A DNA stretch of 37,593 nt, taken from positions 1 to 37,593 of the forward strand of contig JAGOVF010000018.1 in NCBI GenBank assembly GCA_018060885.1, in the 5' to 3' direction. The translations under genes and the position numbers were made by a program. Positions 8,726-17,281 of this stretch are shown here, in pieces (the stretch's first letter is position 1; each line of letters opens with the position of its first letter). This DNA comes from Oligoflexales bacterium. GTDB lineage: Bacteria; Bdellovibrionota_B; Oligoflexia; Oligoflexales; JAGOVF01. The notes below the pieces were generated by a model, which worked only from the letters and a program-made list of their open reading frames with translations, did not search any database and had not been told where the DNA came from.

Positions 8726-10490
8726 AACAGTCATGACTCCATAATTTAACTGCCTCAGGTGGCCCCTCAACATAATCCATATGAGTATATTCTTTCATAA
8801 AAGTTATTTGGTGGGTTAACAGCTCTTTTTCGTAGCTGTGTTTCGCATTCCAATTTCGACAGAAATAGCGTCCCAAATAGATTCGTTTATTTGAATGAGA
8901 CTTTCGCCACACATTCATCAGATATTTTCTCCAACGCTGATTGGGATAGGTATCGGCAACAGATACTGGCTTTTCCTGACTTGGTGCGCCCAACTCCCAA
9001 GTAAACGTGTTTATTTCAGTACCATCACGCAATTGGCCAGAAAAAACATACCAACCATCATCTCGCATAGGATAAGGAGCAAACATGTCCCACTTTTGAT
9101 CCATGCGCAAAGTCCAGATTAAGGATTTTAAACGCGTTGGAATCTGGATATTCACGTTTGGAAAATCACTCATATTCCAAGCGATCACCAAAGCGAGTAA
9201 AAATATACAAAACAGATGATTAAAGATTGAGGTTCTTGGATCAATATCTTTGAAGGGTAGGAATTTTTTACTATATTGGCTTAAAAAACCCCTTCGATCC
9301 GCCACTAGTCTATAGGAAAAATTGGATAAATAGATCAGGGCCTTATTACTAAAAAAATATTTAATCCAAACGAAAGGAGCAAAGTGGCTTAGAAACACCA
9401 AAAAAGCTTCACCTTGAAAATAGTTAAGTCCACGAGCATCCTTAAAGACCCAAGATCTATTTTTTAGCATCAATTCTTCAATGTTTTTATCTCTCTGCGC
9501 AATGGCTATATTTCCTGCTTCCAAAAAGAAAAATTCTTTTATGATCAAAACCATTTTTTCACAAAATAAACAGCCGTTGTCATAGAATATAATTAGATTT
9601 TTCTTTGAAATTTTTTCCGCAAAGTAGTCCCAGAACTTAGAGGGAATAAACACAAAAAAACTAACCGCATCTATATAGGGAAAAAGCCCAAGTTCCATTA
9701 AGGCTCCAAAGCTTAAGTGCATAACCAGAAACATAAGCACTGCAAATAAGCGAATGGCCCAAAAAGGCACTAGTAATAAAAATCCTCCAATAGCTTCCCA
9801 ACCAAAGACAGCAAAAGTTAAAGGCTTTAACAAACCTTCAAACTGTCGCACCCAAACACCAAGAGGCGTGACGAATTGATCGATCATCAAAGTTAAATAA
9901 GTGGCAGTCCCATCTGGATAATACTCTTTGCCATTCTTTAAAATGGCTGTTGACCAATAAACTATACAAACTTGCAATAGCAAAGCGACCGTTGCTCCGC
10001 TTATGATTAAATTCGGACTCATGTAAGTATTTTTTTTACTTTCCGTATTGAAAGAAAGCGCATGGTCAATCGAATATCGTGAGCCAAGGGGCAAGAACAT
10101 CGCCCAGAACATCAAACAACGCAGCAAAATATCGCCTCCCTGAAGCACGATAGGATTGCGATTTTGCAGCGACACATTCAAAACCCAACACAGAATCATG
10201 ACCCAGCGTGTTTTATAACCAAGAAGTAGTGCAACTGCGAGCATTGCATTGACGACAAAGAGACAGGTCGCCCACTCAAAGGTTCCGTTGGTAAAATACA
10301 GAGAAAAATACGAAAGATTCGAAAAATTCTCGATTAAGGGCCCACGCGGCAAAACCCCAAAGTCCGTATAGTGTGCAATAAGATCACTGGAGCGGTTAAT
10401 TAAATCACTAAGCACCAAAATCGCGAGCCCAATGCGAAAGAGGGCAAGCGATCTTAGGTCAATTCCGAAAGTTTTTTTTATCAGGTCCAT
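8712..10490 (-). CDS. HTTM-domain membrane protein fused to a DCC thiol-oxidoreductase-like domain
   Basis: Residues 1 to about 290 form a multi-TM HTTM domain, related to the membrane part of vitamin K-dependent gamma-carboxylase. Typical features are the start IDLRSLALFRIGLAILVLSD and the block NPIVLQGGDILLR. A DCC (DUF393) domain follows: IIFYDNGCLFCEK, with C307 and C310 as the CxxC pair and the preceding YD of the family. DCC proteins are thioredoxin-like, so a membrane thiol-disulfide role is plausible. The last 170 residues contain one more TM segment and a soluble tail with a MDQKWDMFAPYP block. The 592-residue protein is predicted to sit in the inner membrane. Its substrate is unknown; true gamma-carboxylase activity is not implied. 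Confidence 0.85.
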   Translation of the reverse strand: MDLIKKTFGIDLRSLALFRIGLAILVLSDLINRSSDLIAHYTDFGVLPRGPLIENFSNLSYFSLYFTNGTFEWATCLFVVNAMLAVALLLGYKTRWVMILCWVLNVSLQNRNPIVLQGGDILLRCLMFWAMFLPLGSRYSIDHALSFNTESKKNTYMSPNLIISGATVALLLQVCIVYWSTAILKNGKEYYPDGTATYLTLMIDQFVTPLGVWVRQFEGLLKPLTFAVFGWEAIGGFLLLVPFWAIRLFAVLMFLVMHLSFGALMELGLFPYIDAVSFFVFIPSKFWDYFAEKISKKNLIIFYDNGCLFCEKMVLIIKEFFFLEAGNIAIAQRDKNIEELMLKNRSWVFKDARGLNYFQGEAFLVFLSHFAPFVWIKYFFSNKALIYLSNFSYRLVADRRGFLSQYSKKFLPFKDIDPRTSIFNHLFCIFLLALVIAWNMSDFPNVNIQIPTRLKSLIWTLRMDQKWDMFAPYPMRDDGWYVFSGQLRDGTEINTFTWELGAPSQEKPVSVADTYPNQRWRKYLMNVWRKSHSNKRIYLGRYFCRNWNAKHSYEKELLTHQITFMKEYTHMDYVEGPPEAVKLWSHDCFKKD

Positions 10491-10630
10491 AGTTTCTTAA
10501 CCCTAAAATATTGCTACTAAAATTTTAACATAACTCTGACGCCAGTCCAATTTATGCGACACATAACTTGCGAGATTCTAAAACTCTGTATAAATGAGCA
10601 GTATCTCGTTTTGATAGGAAATTTTAATTT

Positions 10631-11701
10631 ATGATAAAATTTGTGAGAAAAATCCAGGTTGCTATGAACATTGGTATCGTAACAACTACAATTTTCTATA
10701 ACTTAGCTTTTACTGAGGTAGCCTTTAGTGAGTATGAATTTAAAGAACTACAAAATTCTCAGGTGCATGCCGCAAAGTCTTGTGTCAGCGGTCCTCACTA
10801 TGGCACATATCTCGGCTATAATCCTTTGTCGATCACTTTCAACCCAGATATATGCCACACCGAATATAAGTATGTTTATTATAAACCCTGCGACAGCGGA
10901 CCAGCACCACTCTATGTATTCTTGACTGGCACGGCCGGAGATTGGGAAAGTCAATGGATCCAAAAAGAGCTGCTCGTTGTTATGGCAAAAAAAGGATTTA
11001 TTGCCGCTTCGGTAGAATATTCTTTTGATATTTTTTTCTCATGCCAAAATCTCAAGAAAAAATCTTCTTGTCTTTTTGAATCTAAAAAACCCGAAAGTTT
11101 TAAAAGCCGAATACAAAAAGCCGAATACAATCGACTAAAAGAAAATTCTACAGTCTTACATGGACACAGCCAAGGCTCATTTATTGCTAACCTTGCAGGA
11201 CAAGAATTTAAAGAAATTCAAGGTCTTTTGTTAACAGGCACGGGAGTGCGTTTTGGAGCCGCGCTCACTACTCATCCAACTCTTATCACCAGCTATGCTT
11301 TTAATTTATCTTCATGCCTAACTTACAATTCACAACAACTATCGAATAAAAATATTCTGGCAATTACAGGAATTGACGATGAGTTTTTTTACGAAAAAAA
11401 AGTCTGTGATTTAGGTTCTGGAGCAATTCAAACAAACTTAGAAACAGTTACAGGGCGAGCCTGCGCACCAGGAAGCTATCGTTGTCTAGACTCTGAAAAA
11501 AGCGGCTGGATTATAGTTGGTAGTGACGAAGTCGATGAGGGCATTGCTCACCATCGCTACTTTCTCCAAGGAGTCAACAAAGCCTGTCCTATAGTTTTGA
11601 AATCTCCCAAAGAGTCTAAGCCTAGTGAGACTTGGTTTGATAATAGCAACGATTGGTCACGAGATAATACTTTGGATTGGCTAAGCAGGAAAATAGAATA
11701 A
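10631..11701 (+). CDS. Secreted alpha/beta-hydrolase, Cys-rich
   Basis: A basic N-terminus (MIKFVRKIQ) and hydrophobic stretch suggest export. The mature part contains the nucleophile elbow G178-H-S-Q-G182, so S180 is the probable nucleophile. It follows an oxyanion-type region, YVFLTGTAGDWES. Candidate acid and base residues are D249/D250 in GIDDEFF and H307/H308 in GIAHHRYF, in the right order and spacing for the fold. About ten cysteines are scattered through the protein, which fits disulfides in the periplasm or outside the cell. Esterase, lipase or feruloyl-esterase-like activity is possible but cannot be assigned. The gene stands alone and is divergent from the HTTM gene across 140 bp. 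Confidence 0.8.
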   Translation: MIKFVRKIQVAMNIGIVTTTIFYNLAFTEVAFSEYEFKELQNSQVHAAKSCVSGPHYGTYLGYNPLSITFNPDICHTEYKYVYYKPCDSGPAPLYVFLTGTAGDWESQWIQKELLVVMAKKGFIAASVEYSFDIFFSCQNLKKKSSCLFESKKPESFKSRIQKAEYNRLKENSTVLHGHSQGSFIANLAGQEFKEIQGLLLTGTGVRFGAALTTHPTLITSYAFNLSSCLTYNSQQLSNKNILAITGIDDEFFYEKKVCDLGSGAIQTNLETVTGRACAPGSYRCLDSEKSGWIIVGSDEVDEGIAHHRYFLQGVNKACPIVLKSPKESKPSETWFDNSNDWSRDNTLDWLSRKIE

Positions 11702-11727
11702 ATCAAATATATAATCTATCAAAATGG

Positions 11728-12576
11728 CTAGTACCGAACGAAGGTCTTTTCGAAATATTCAAACCTTTTTTCAGCTTTAGATTTTAACTCGCCCAGGATT
11801 AAAAATTTAAAACTGTCGGCGAAATCTTCACTGGGTCCAATATACGCATAGGTCGTTGGTGGCAATTCTCCTTGCTGGTCAGCAATAATCTCTTGCCATG
11901 ATCTTTTTTGTGTCCGTCGGCAATCAAAGCGGAGAAAACAAAGCTTAGGGTTCAAACCGACATCTTTGAACATTTTATCTCCAAGTCCACCACCCCACAC
12001 TGCTGCTCCACCAGGTTTTAAGAAGCTATATTTCACATTCTTATTATCGACAACATGTCCCAATTCATGCAAAAATTCGGGCGGAGAAATGACGTTATTT
12101 ACAAATACCGTTCCATTGATAACATGATTGTAGTTGCCAATGCCTTTGAAAATTTTATTAACCTTCGATAGGGTTATGTGCGAAATTTTTATTTGACGCG
12201 TGCTTTTTCGCAAAAGCGCCACTGAAGTCTCGTTCAGTTGTTTTTCGTAACTATCTAGAAAATAACCGGCTGCCAGAAAAGTTTTAAAATAGTTTAATTC
12301 CCAAGAAAATCTTCTATCTAGTTGCCAAGACCAGTGATCATTTAAGAAGTCACTCACTGCTTCTACGCAAGGCAAGGTTGAAGGACAAAGCTCGCTAAGT
12401 TTTGCATCTGCTTTTATTTCAATACTCTCGGCATCAACGACATGAAGTTCATTGAGATTAAGTAAGTTATTCTCTTCAAACGATCCAGAGCCACAGGCGC
12501 CCAGCGCATAGGATAAAAAAAACAAAAAATGTAGACGCCTTAAAGCGTTTAGATACTTTTTCATCATCAGGGACAT
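11728..12576 (-). CDS. Lipoprotein with HELGH zinc-metallopeptidase motif
   Basis: A signal peptide ends in a lipobox (SYALGAC), so the protein is probably a lipoprotein. The 282-residue protein contains F-L-HELGH (H170, E171, H174), a canonical zinc-binding HExxH, and later SEDFADSF, where E250 is a plausible third ligand. Several lethal-factor-like and related secreted peptidases share this HExxH plus [E]DFA[D/E]SF arrangement. It is therefore a likely extracytoplasmic metallopeptidase; the substrate is unknown. It begins 44 nt after the end of ccoG on the same strand and could be read through from the oxidase operon, though no function links them. Methionines at 1, 4 and 5 leave the exact start open. 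Confidence 0.78.
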   Translation of the reverse strand: MSLMMKKYLNALRRLHFLFFLSYALGACGSGSFEENNLLNLNELHVVDAESIEIKADAKLSELCPSTLPCVEAVSDFLNDHWSWQLDRRFSWELNYFKTFLAAGYFLDSYEKQLNETSVALLRKSTRQIKISHITLSKVNKIFKGIGNYNHVINGTVFVNNVISPPEFLHELGHVVDNKNVKYSFLKPGGAAVWGGGLGDKMFKDVGLNPKLCFLRFDCRRTQKRSWQEIIADQQGELPPTTYAYIGPSEDFADSFKFLILGELKSKAEKRFEYFEKTFVRY

Positions 12577-12620
12577 CTCAAAATCAGCGTTGATAGTCCA
12601 GATAAAAGCAATTTAATTAA

Positions 12621-13988
12621 TTATTTTGGGTAAATAAGCGGCAAGATGATATTTTTTTCTTGCCCTTCTACGCGCAGCTCAGCCTGATGTCCTTTGAAAT
12701 CAAGCGGCAGCACGATAATTACCGGAGTTTGCAGCTCCTCAAAAGGCTGTACTGCTACGTTACAACGAGGACAAATAAGATTGGCACCTTCAGGGCTGAT
12801 GATTTGAAGCTCCAGAGTCTTCGCTTCCGAAGTGTGGTTCAAAATGCGCAAATCAAAAACATTAGCAATGCGGCCATTGTCGAATTGGCTATAAGCTGCG
12901 CCTTTTTGTCTGAGAAAAATTGTTTCCAAATCCGGACGATTGGCAATTCTATAAGCTCCCACAGAAAGCACTAAGGTCATCGCAGCCAAATAAAAAAGCA
13001 CTCTTATTCGTCGCCAAAAAGGTACAAATTTGCCTTCAAGTGACCACTCCGTATCTAATCTGACTAAACCCTTTGGACGCTCTAAATTCTGCATAACGGA
13101 ATCACAAGCATCTGCGCAGCGCCCGCATTGAATACATTCGAGTTGCAAACCATTTCTAATATCTATCCCGGTAGGGCACACTCGCACACAGAGACCACAA
13201 TCTATGCACGCGCCTTTGTCTTTGCCCTTTCCACGAGGTTCACCGCGATTTTGATCATATAAAAATCCTGGAGAGCCTTTGTCTAACAAAGCAGCTTGAA
13301 AGCGCGCGTAGGGACACAAAAAAGAACAAAATTGCTCCCGGAACCAGGCCAAATCAAAGTAGATCAACAAAGAGAAACCTACAACAAAAGTAAAAGCAAA
13401 GGGATGATCTTGCGGTGGAGATACCATCCAATGCAAAACTTCAAGCGGATCGATGAAAAATCCTAAAAAAGCATTTGCCAGGCTTAAACTTAGAGTGAAA
13501 AAAGTAAGGTGCTTAAGCACTTTTTTGGCGATGCGAAGCGGTGACAACTCAACTTGATCTTGGCGCAACCTTGTCAACGCCTTTCCCTCGATCAATTCCT
13601 CTATCGGCCTGATAAACCACTCGATAAATACCGTCTGCGGGCAGGCATAGGAGCACCAAATGCGACCACGCAATGTCGTAGCCAAAAACAATACTAACGC
13701 CAAGGAAACAAAAATAAAAAAGAGATAATGAGCTTCTGAAAGATGAAAGACATAACCAAAAATAAAGGCTTTATTTTCCAGAACTCCAAGCCTAAGGATC
13801 GGGCGACCGGAGATTTGTATCCAAGGCACGACTAAATAAATCAACATGAGAATATAAGCAACGATTTGCCGGCGGCGCGCAATAGGGCCAGGACGACGAT
13901 CTGGGTAAATCCAACGACGAAATCCCTCCTTGCTTATAGTAGGGGGGCGCTTTTTTTCGAATTCTTTTTGTAATAACTCTTCTGAAAT
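12621..13988 (-). CDS. ccoG: CcoG/FixG, cbb3 oxidase accessory ferredoxin-type protein
   Basis: CcoG is a membrane iron-sulfur protein that reduces copper for delivery to cbb3 oxidase. The N-terminal RRWIYPDRRPGPIARRRQ, the TM helices, the block RIWCSYACPQTVFIEW and the second CPYARFQAAL segment are diagnostic. Two 4Fe-4S ferredoxin motifs follow (CIDCGLCVRVCP and CIQCGRCADACD), then a C-terminal periplasmic Ig-like domain. The open frame runs back to 14147 inside ccoP, but that part is not CcoG-like. The best-placed start is an ATT at 13988, 8 nt after AGAGGA and just past the ccoP stop, giving 455 residues. The alternative GTG at 14024 has a weaker ribosome-binding site. The start is inferred; the identity is secure. 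Confidence 0.93.
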   Translation of the reverse strand: MSEELLQKEFEKKRPPTISKEGFRRWIYPDRRPGPIARRRQIVAYILMLIYLVVPWIQISGRPILRLGVLENKAFIFGYVFHLSEAHYLFFIFVSLALVLFLATTLRGRIWCSYACPQTVFIEWFIRPIEELIEGKALTRLRQDQVELSPLRIAKKVLKHLTFFTLSLSLANAFLGFFIDPLEVLHWMVSPPQDHPFAFTFVVGFSLLIYFDLAWFREQFCSFLCPYARFQAALLDKGSPGFLYDQNRGEPRGKGKDKGACIDCGLCVRVCPTGIDIRNGLQLECIQCGRCADACDSVMQNLERPKGLVRLDTEWSLEGKFVPFWRRIRVLFYLAAMTLVLSVGAYRIANRPDLETIFLRQKGAAYSQFDNGRIANVFDLRILNHTSEAKTLELQIISPEGANLICPRCNVAVQPFEELQTPVIIVLPLDFKGHQAELRVEGQEKNIILPLIYPK

Positions 13989-13992
13989 TTTC

Positions 13993-14673
13993 CTATTCCT
14001 CTGTATTAGGAGTCTTCTCCGCACCCGACTCTTCTTCTGTAGCCGGAGCTTCAACAGCTGAGCTCGAACTCTCAACAGCACTTGCCGCCAATTTACCTTG
14101 TGGAGACTTCGCCTGAGCTGGAGTCTTGCCATGTAATGAAATAACAAACGCAGCTAGTTGTTCGACTTTCTGCTGACCTAGAACCGCACCCCAAGCTGGC
14201 ATGCCCTTTTCTAGCACACCTCCGTTTATAACTTTGGTAATTTCTTCAGGGCTATGTCCATGTATATAATAATCATCGGTTAAATTCGGCCCTATCGTTC
14301 CTCCGCCATCAGCTGCGTGACAAGCCGCACAATTCGCCGCATAGAGAGCAGCTCCACTTTCGATGTAGCTCGCAGAGGATAGACGTTGCGCCAGGTCACC
14401 TGTTGCACCACTTGATGCCGCAGACTGCGCCTGCATTTCAGTCAACTCTCCTTTAGCGCTTTCTAACTTTGCGATGAGACTTTCACCACCAAAAAAATGC
14501 AATCTAACGGCATAGATGACACCTATTACGATGGTAAACCAAAAAAGGCCTACCCACCATCGTGGCAGCGGATTATCGTATTCTTGGATGCCATCAGATT
14601 CATGAACTCTTATTTCATTAAAACGCCAATCTTTTTTACCTGATTTAATGTCATTTTTTTGATCTTCTTCCAT
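13993..14673 (-). CDS. ccoP: CcoP-like cbb3 oxidase subunit III with a single heme c
   Basis: CcoP passes electrons from soluble cytochromes to CcoO in the cbb3 oxidase. The 226-residue protein has a cytoplasmic N-terminus containing the family motif HESDGIQEYDNPLPRWW, a TM helix (about 41-58), a linker and one cytochrome c domain. Its heme site is C115-A-A-C118-H119, with M158 the likely axial ligand. Classical CcoP has two CxxCH sites and about 300 residues, so this is a short, monoheme form. The last 40 residues are low complexity and rich in Ala, Ser and Glu. The ATG follows AGGGGAG at good spacing. It lies between ccoQ and ccoG in the operon. Confidence 0.92.
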   Translation of the reverse strand: MEEDQKNDIKSGKKDWRFNEIRVHESDGIQEYDNPLPRWWVGLFWFTIVIGVIYAVRLHFFGGESLIAKLESAKGELTEMQAQSAASSGATGDLAQRLSSASYIESGAALYAANCAACHAADGGGTIGPNLTDDYYIHGHSPEEITKVINGGVLEKGMPAWGAVLGQQKVEQLAAFVISLHGKTPAQAKSPQGKLAASAVESSSSAVEAPATEEESGAEKTPNTEE

Positions 14674-14744
14674 GGAATCTCCCCTAGAGATAAGAATAAG
14701 CTGTTTCTACTTCGTTATGTAGTAGGCTTTTTAAAAAAAATTCC

Positions 14745-14912
14745 TCAATCATCTAAAGCTAAATGACTTTGACGCTCATAATATTTTTTTTGAGTTGGCC
14801 AATAAGTCCAAGCTACAATAATCAGTAGGAGACTAAAAAAAATCACCAGTCCAATACTCGGCCAAATGGCTAAATCTGTATCGTTAAAAACAGTCCTAAT
14901 TAAGGAAAACAT
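14745..14912 (-). CDS. ccoQ: CcoQ/FixQ-like small cbb3 oxidase subunit
   Basis: This 55-residue ORF has a single TM helix (about residues 16-36, WPSIGLVIFFSLLLIIVAW) followed by TYWPTQKKYYER, which resembles the W/Y-rich tail of CcoQ. CcoQ is a small helix thought to stabilise the association of CcoP with the core oxidase. The position between ccoNO and ccoP is the expected one. The ATG at 14912 is preceded by GGAGAGG, and it begins 23 nt after the ccoNO stop. The ORF is too short for a strong sequence match, so the call rests on size, topology and gene order. Confidence 0.85.
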   Translation of the reverse strand: MFSLIRTVFNDTDLAIWPSIGLVIFFSLLLIIVAWTYWPTQKKYYERQSHLALDD

Positions 14913-14935
14913 AATCCTCTCCCAAAATTACTTTT

Positions 14936-17068
14936 TCAGTTGCGCTTCAATTCTTCTGGGTCTGCACTTTTTATATCAACACCCAAACGTTGGATATAAG
15001 CTATCATCGCAACCAGCTCACTGCTGGTGTCTATTGAAATACCATCTTTTGCCAAGCTGCGCTGAACAATCTCAGCTTGATTAAGATAGTAGAATCGCGC
15101 ATTTTCAATCTGCTCATTAGCATAAGGCACCCCAAGTCTTTTCATCACGGTCAACTTATCGTCAATCAATTCAAGATCTACTGTATTTGTTAAGAGCCAA
15201 GGATATGGCGGCATTAACGAACCAGGGGAAGTCGAGCGCGGATCTAACATGTGATTATAATGCCAAAGATCTGGATATTTGCCTCCGACTCGATGTAGGT
15301 CTGGCCCCGATCTCTTCGATCCCCATTGAAAGGGATGATCGTAAACAAACTCTCCGGCATAAGAACGTGTGCCATAGCGCTGCACTTCTGAGATATGAGT
15401 CCGAACCAGCTGCGAATGACAATTGTAACAGCCCTCTCGCAAATATAAATCTCTACCCTCTAGTTCCAGTGGTGTGTAAGGCTTTACGGCCGTGATGGTC
15501 GGAACGTTTGATTCAACAACAAATGTAGGAATAAGTTCGACTATTCCACCTATTAAAATAGAAACCAAAATCAGTGCCGTAAACACGAAAGCTTTGCTTT
15601 CGAGAGCTTCATGCATAGTCGTAGCTTTAGGCTCTCGTTCAGGAACAAAAGTGACGACTTCGTCTTTTGTTTGCGCTGTTTTTGAAGTGGCGGTTTTGTA
15701 AACGTTATAGAAACAAATGATCATTCCAGCCAGATACATCAAACCGCCGATGAATCTCACCCAAAATAGCCATTTGATCGACAAGATAGTTTCTAAGAAA
15801 TTCGGGTACTTTAACAAGCCTTCAGGAGTCTCACTAAACCACATCAATCCCTGAGTGACACCTGCGGCCCACATGGAAGTGACATAGAGAACTAAGCCGA
15901 CTGTCGACCACCAAAAATGCGCATTTGCTAATTTTTCACTATAAAGAGTCGTATTCCACAAGCGCGGAACTATATAATAAGTTACCGCAAAAATCATGCC
16001 TCCGACCCAACCCAAAGCACCTGAATGCACGTGTGCAATAGTCCAATCGTTGAAGTGAGAAATTAAATTTATGGCTTTTATTGATAATAAAGGCCCTTCT
16101 AAAGTCGACATGGCATAAAAAGTCATCGCCACAACAAAGAATTTTACAACTACGTCATTGCGTACACGACTCCAAGCACCTCTTATGGTTAAAAGTCCGT
16201 TAAGCATGCCGCCCCAAGACGGTGCTATGAGCGCCAAGCTAAATACCATACCGACTGTTTGCGCCCATTCAGGCAATGCGGAGTAGAGCAAATGATGTGG
16301 GCCAGTCCAAATATAAAGGAAAATAAGCGACCAAAAGTGAATGATAGAAAGTCGGTAAGAATAAATCGGCTCTTTAACCGCCTTGGGAATAAAATAGTAC
16401 ATCATACCGAGAAAAGGCGTCGTTAAAAAGAATCCAACAGCGTTGTGACCATACCACCACTGCACGAGTGCATCTTGTACACCGGCATAAATCGAATAAC
16501 TTTTAAACCAGGTCAAAGGCAGGGAGAGAGAATTGACAATATGCAAAACAGCAATTGTCACGATAGAAGCCAGGTAAAACCAAATTGCAACATACATGTG
16601 CTGAACACGACGTATTGCTAGCGTAGCAAATACGTTAATAGCCATAGCAACCCAAACTACCGCGATGGCTATATCTATGGGCCATTCAAGTTCGGCATAT
16701 TCTTTTCCTTGAGTAAATCCGAGAGGCAAAGAAATTGCTGCGGCAACTATTATGAGCTGCCAACCCCAGAAGTGAAATGCGCTTAATTTATCTGACCACA
16801 TCCGTGTTTTTAACAAGCGCTGCAATGAATAATAGAGAGCGGCAAAAAAAGCATTTCCAGCGAAGGCAAATATAACAGCATTGGTATGGAGAGGTCGAAG
16901 TCGACCGAAAGTCAGCCAACTTGTATTCATATTTGCTGGCCACCAAGCTAACTGCAAGGCTGCAATAACGCCGACAAGCATGCCGACAATGCCGAAAATC
17001 AAAGTCGCCCACAAAAACATCCTAGCGATCCGATCGTCATATTGGATCTCAATCGTCTTAGCATTCAT
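14936..17068 (-). CDS. ccoNO: Fused CcoN-CcoO, cbb3-type cytochrome oxidase subunits I and II
   Basis: This 710-residue protein is the catalytic heme-copper subunit joined to the monoheme cytochrome c subunit. Residues 1 to about 460 are CcoN. Visible metal ligands are H61 (low-spin heme), H208 in WWYGHNAVGF (CuB), H258 and H259 in TGPHHLLY (CuB), and H346 and H348 in AHVHSGALGW (heme ligands). A short linker (about 465-490) leads to a CcoO-like helix and a heme c site C547-Y-N-C550-H551. The CcoO blocks SGPDLHRVGGKYPD and SLMPPYPWL follow, with M619 the probable heme ligand. In most proteobacteria the two subunits are separate genes. The ATG overlaps the ccoS stop by 4 nt (ATGA). It reduces oxygen to water at the inner membrane and pumps protons. 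Confidence 0.96.
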   Translation of the reverse strand: MNAKTIEIQYDDRIARMFLWATLIFGIVGMLVGVIAALQLAWWPANMNTSWLTFGRLRPLHTNAVIFAFAGNAFFAALYYSLQRLLKTRMWSDKLSAFHFWGWQLIIVAAAISLPLGFTQGKEYAELEWPIDIAIAVVWVAMAINVFATLAIRRVQHMYVAIWFYLASIVTIAVLHIVNSLSLPLTWFKSYSIYAGVQDALVQWWYGHNAVGFFLTTPFLGMMYYFIPKAVKEPIYSYRLSIIHFWSLIFLYIWTGPHHLLYSALPEWAQTVGMVFSLALIAPSWGGMLNGLLTIRGAWSRVRNDVVVKFFVVAMTFYAMSTLEGPLLSIKAINLISHFNDWTIAHVHSGALGWVGGMIFAVTYYIVPRLWNTTLYSEKLANAHFWWSTVGLVLYVTSMWAAGVTQGLMWFSETPEGLLKYPNFLETILSIKWLFWVRFIGGLMYLAGMIICFYNVYKTATSKTAQTKDEVVTFVPEREPKATTMHEALESKAFVFTALILVSILIGGIVELIPTFVVESNVPTITAVKPYTPLELEGRDLYLREGCYNCHSQLVRTHISEVQRYGTRSYAGEFVYDHPFQWGSKRSGPDLHRVGGKYPDLWHYNHMLDPRSTSPGSLMPPYPWLLTNTVDLELIDDKLTVMKRLGVPYANEQIENARFYYLNQAEIVQRSLAKDGISIDTSSELVAMIAYIQRLGVDIKSADPEELKRN

Positions 17069-17259
17069 GCGTTTAAACTCTCCTTTTCCTTTGTATTTAA
17101 ATTATTATGTTTAGGTTGGCCTTTATCATCAAAAACAAGAAGCTCGGGAGGCGTCGCTAAGTCCTGGTATTGTCCGTTTCTAATCGCCCAAATAAAAGCA
17201 AAGAGACCAATCGTCGCTAAGATTAAACTGATGGGTAGCAATACATAGACTATCTGCAA
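17065..17259 (-). CDS. ccoS: CcoS, cbb3 oxidase assembly protein
   Basis: CcoS is a small membrane protein needed for insertion of heme and copper into cbb3 oxidase. The 64-residue protein has one TM helix (about 4-26) and then the family block FAFIWAIRNGQYQDLATP with GQYDDL-type sequence. It starts with TTG at 17259, 8 nt after AAGG, and ends in a 4-nt overlap with ccoNO. It lies 22 nt downstream of ccoI. The order ccoI-ccoS-ccoN is common, which supports one operon. Confidence 0.92.
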   Translation of the reverse strand: MQIVYVLLPISLILATIGLFAFIWAIRNGQYQDLATPPELLVFDDKGQPKHNNLNTKEKESLNA

Positions 17260-17281
17260 AAAATAAACCTTATTTTAAATC

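Noticed and set aside
13989-14147. N-terminal 53 codons of the long ccoG frame
   Set aside because: This stretch is the out-of-frame shadow of the 3' end of ccoP; its Arg/Leu-rich translation does not resemble CcoG.
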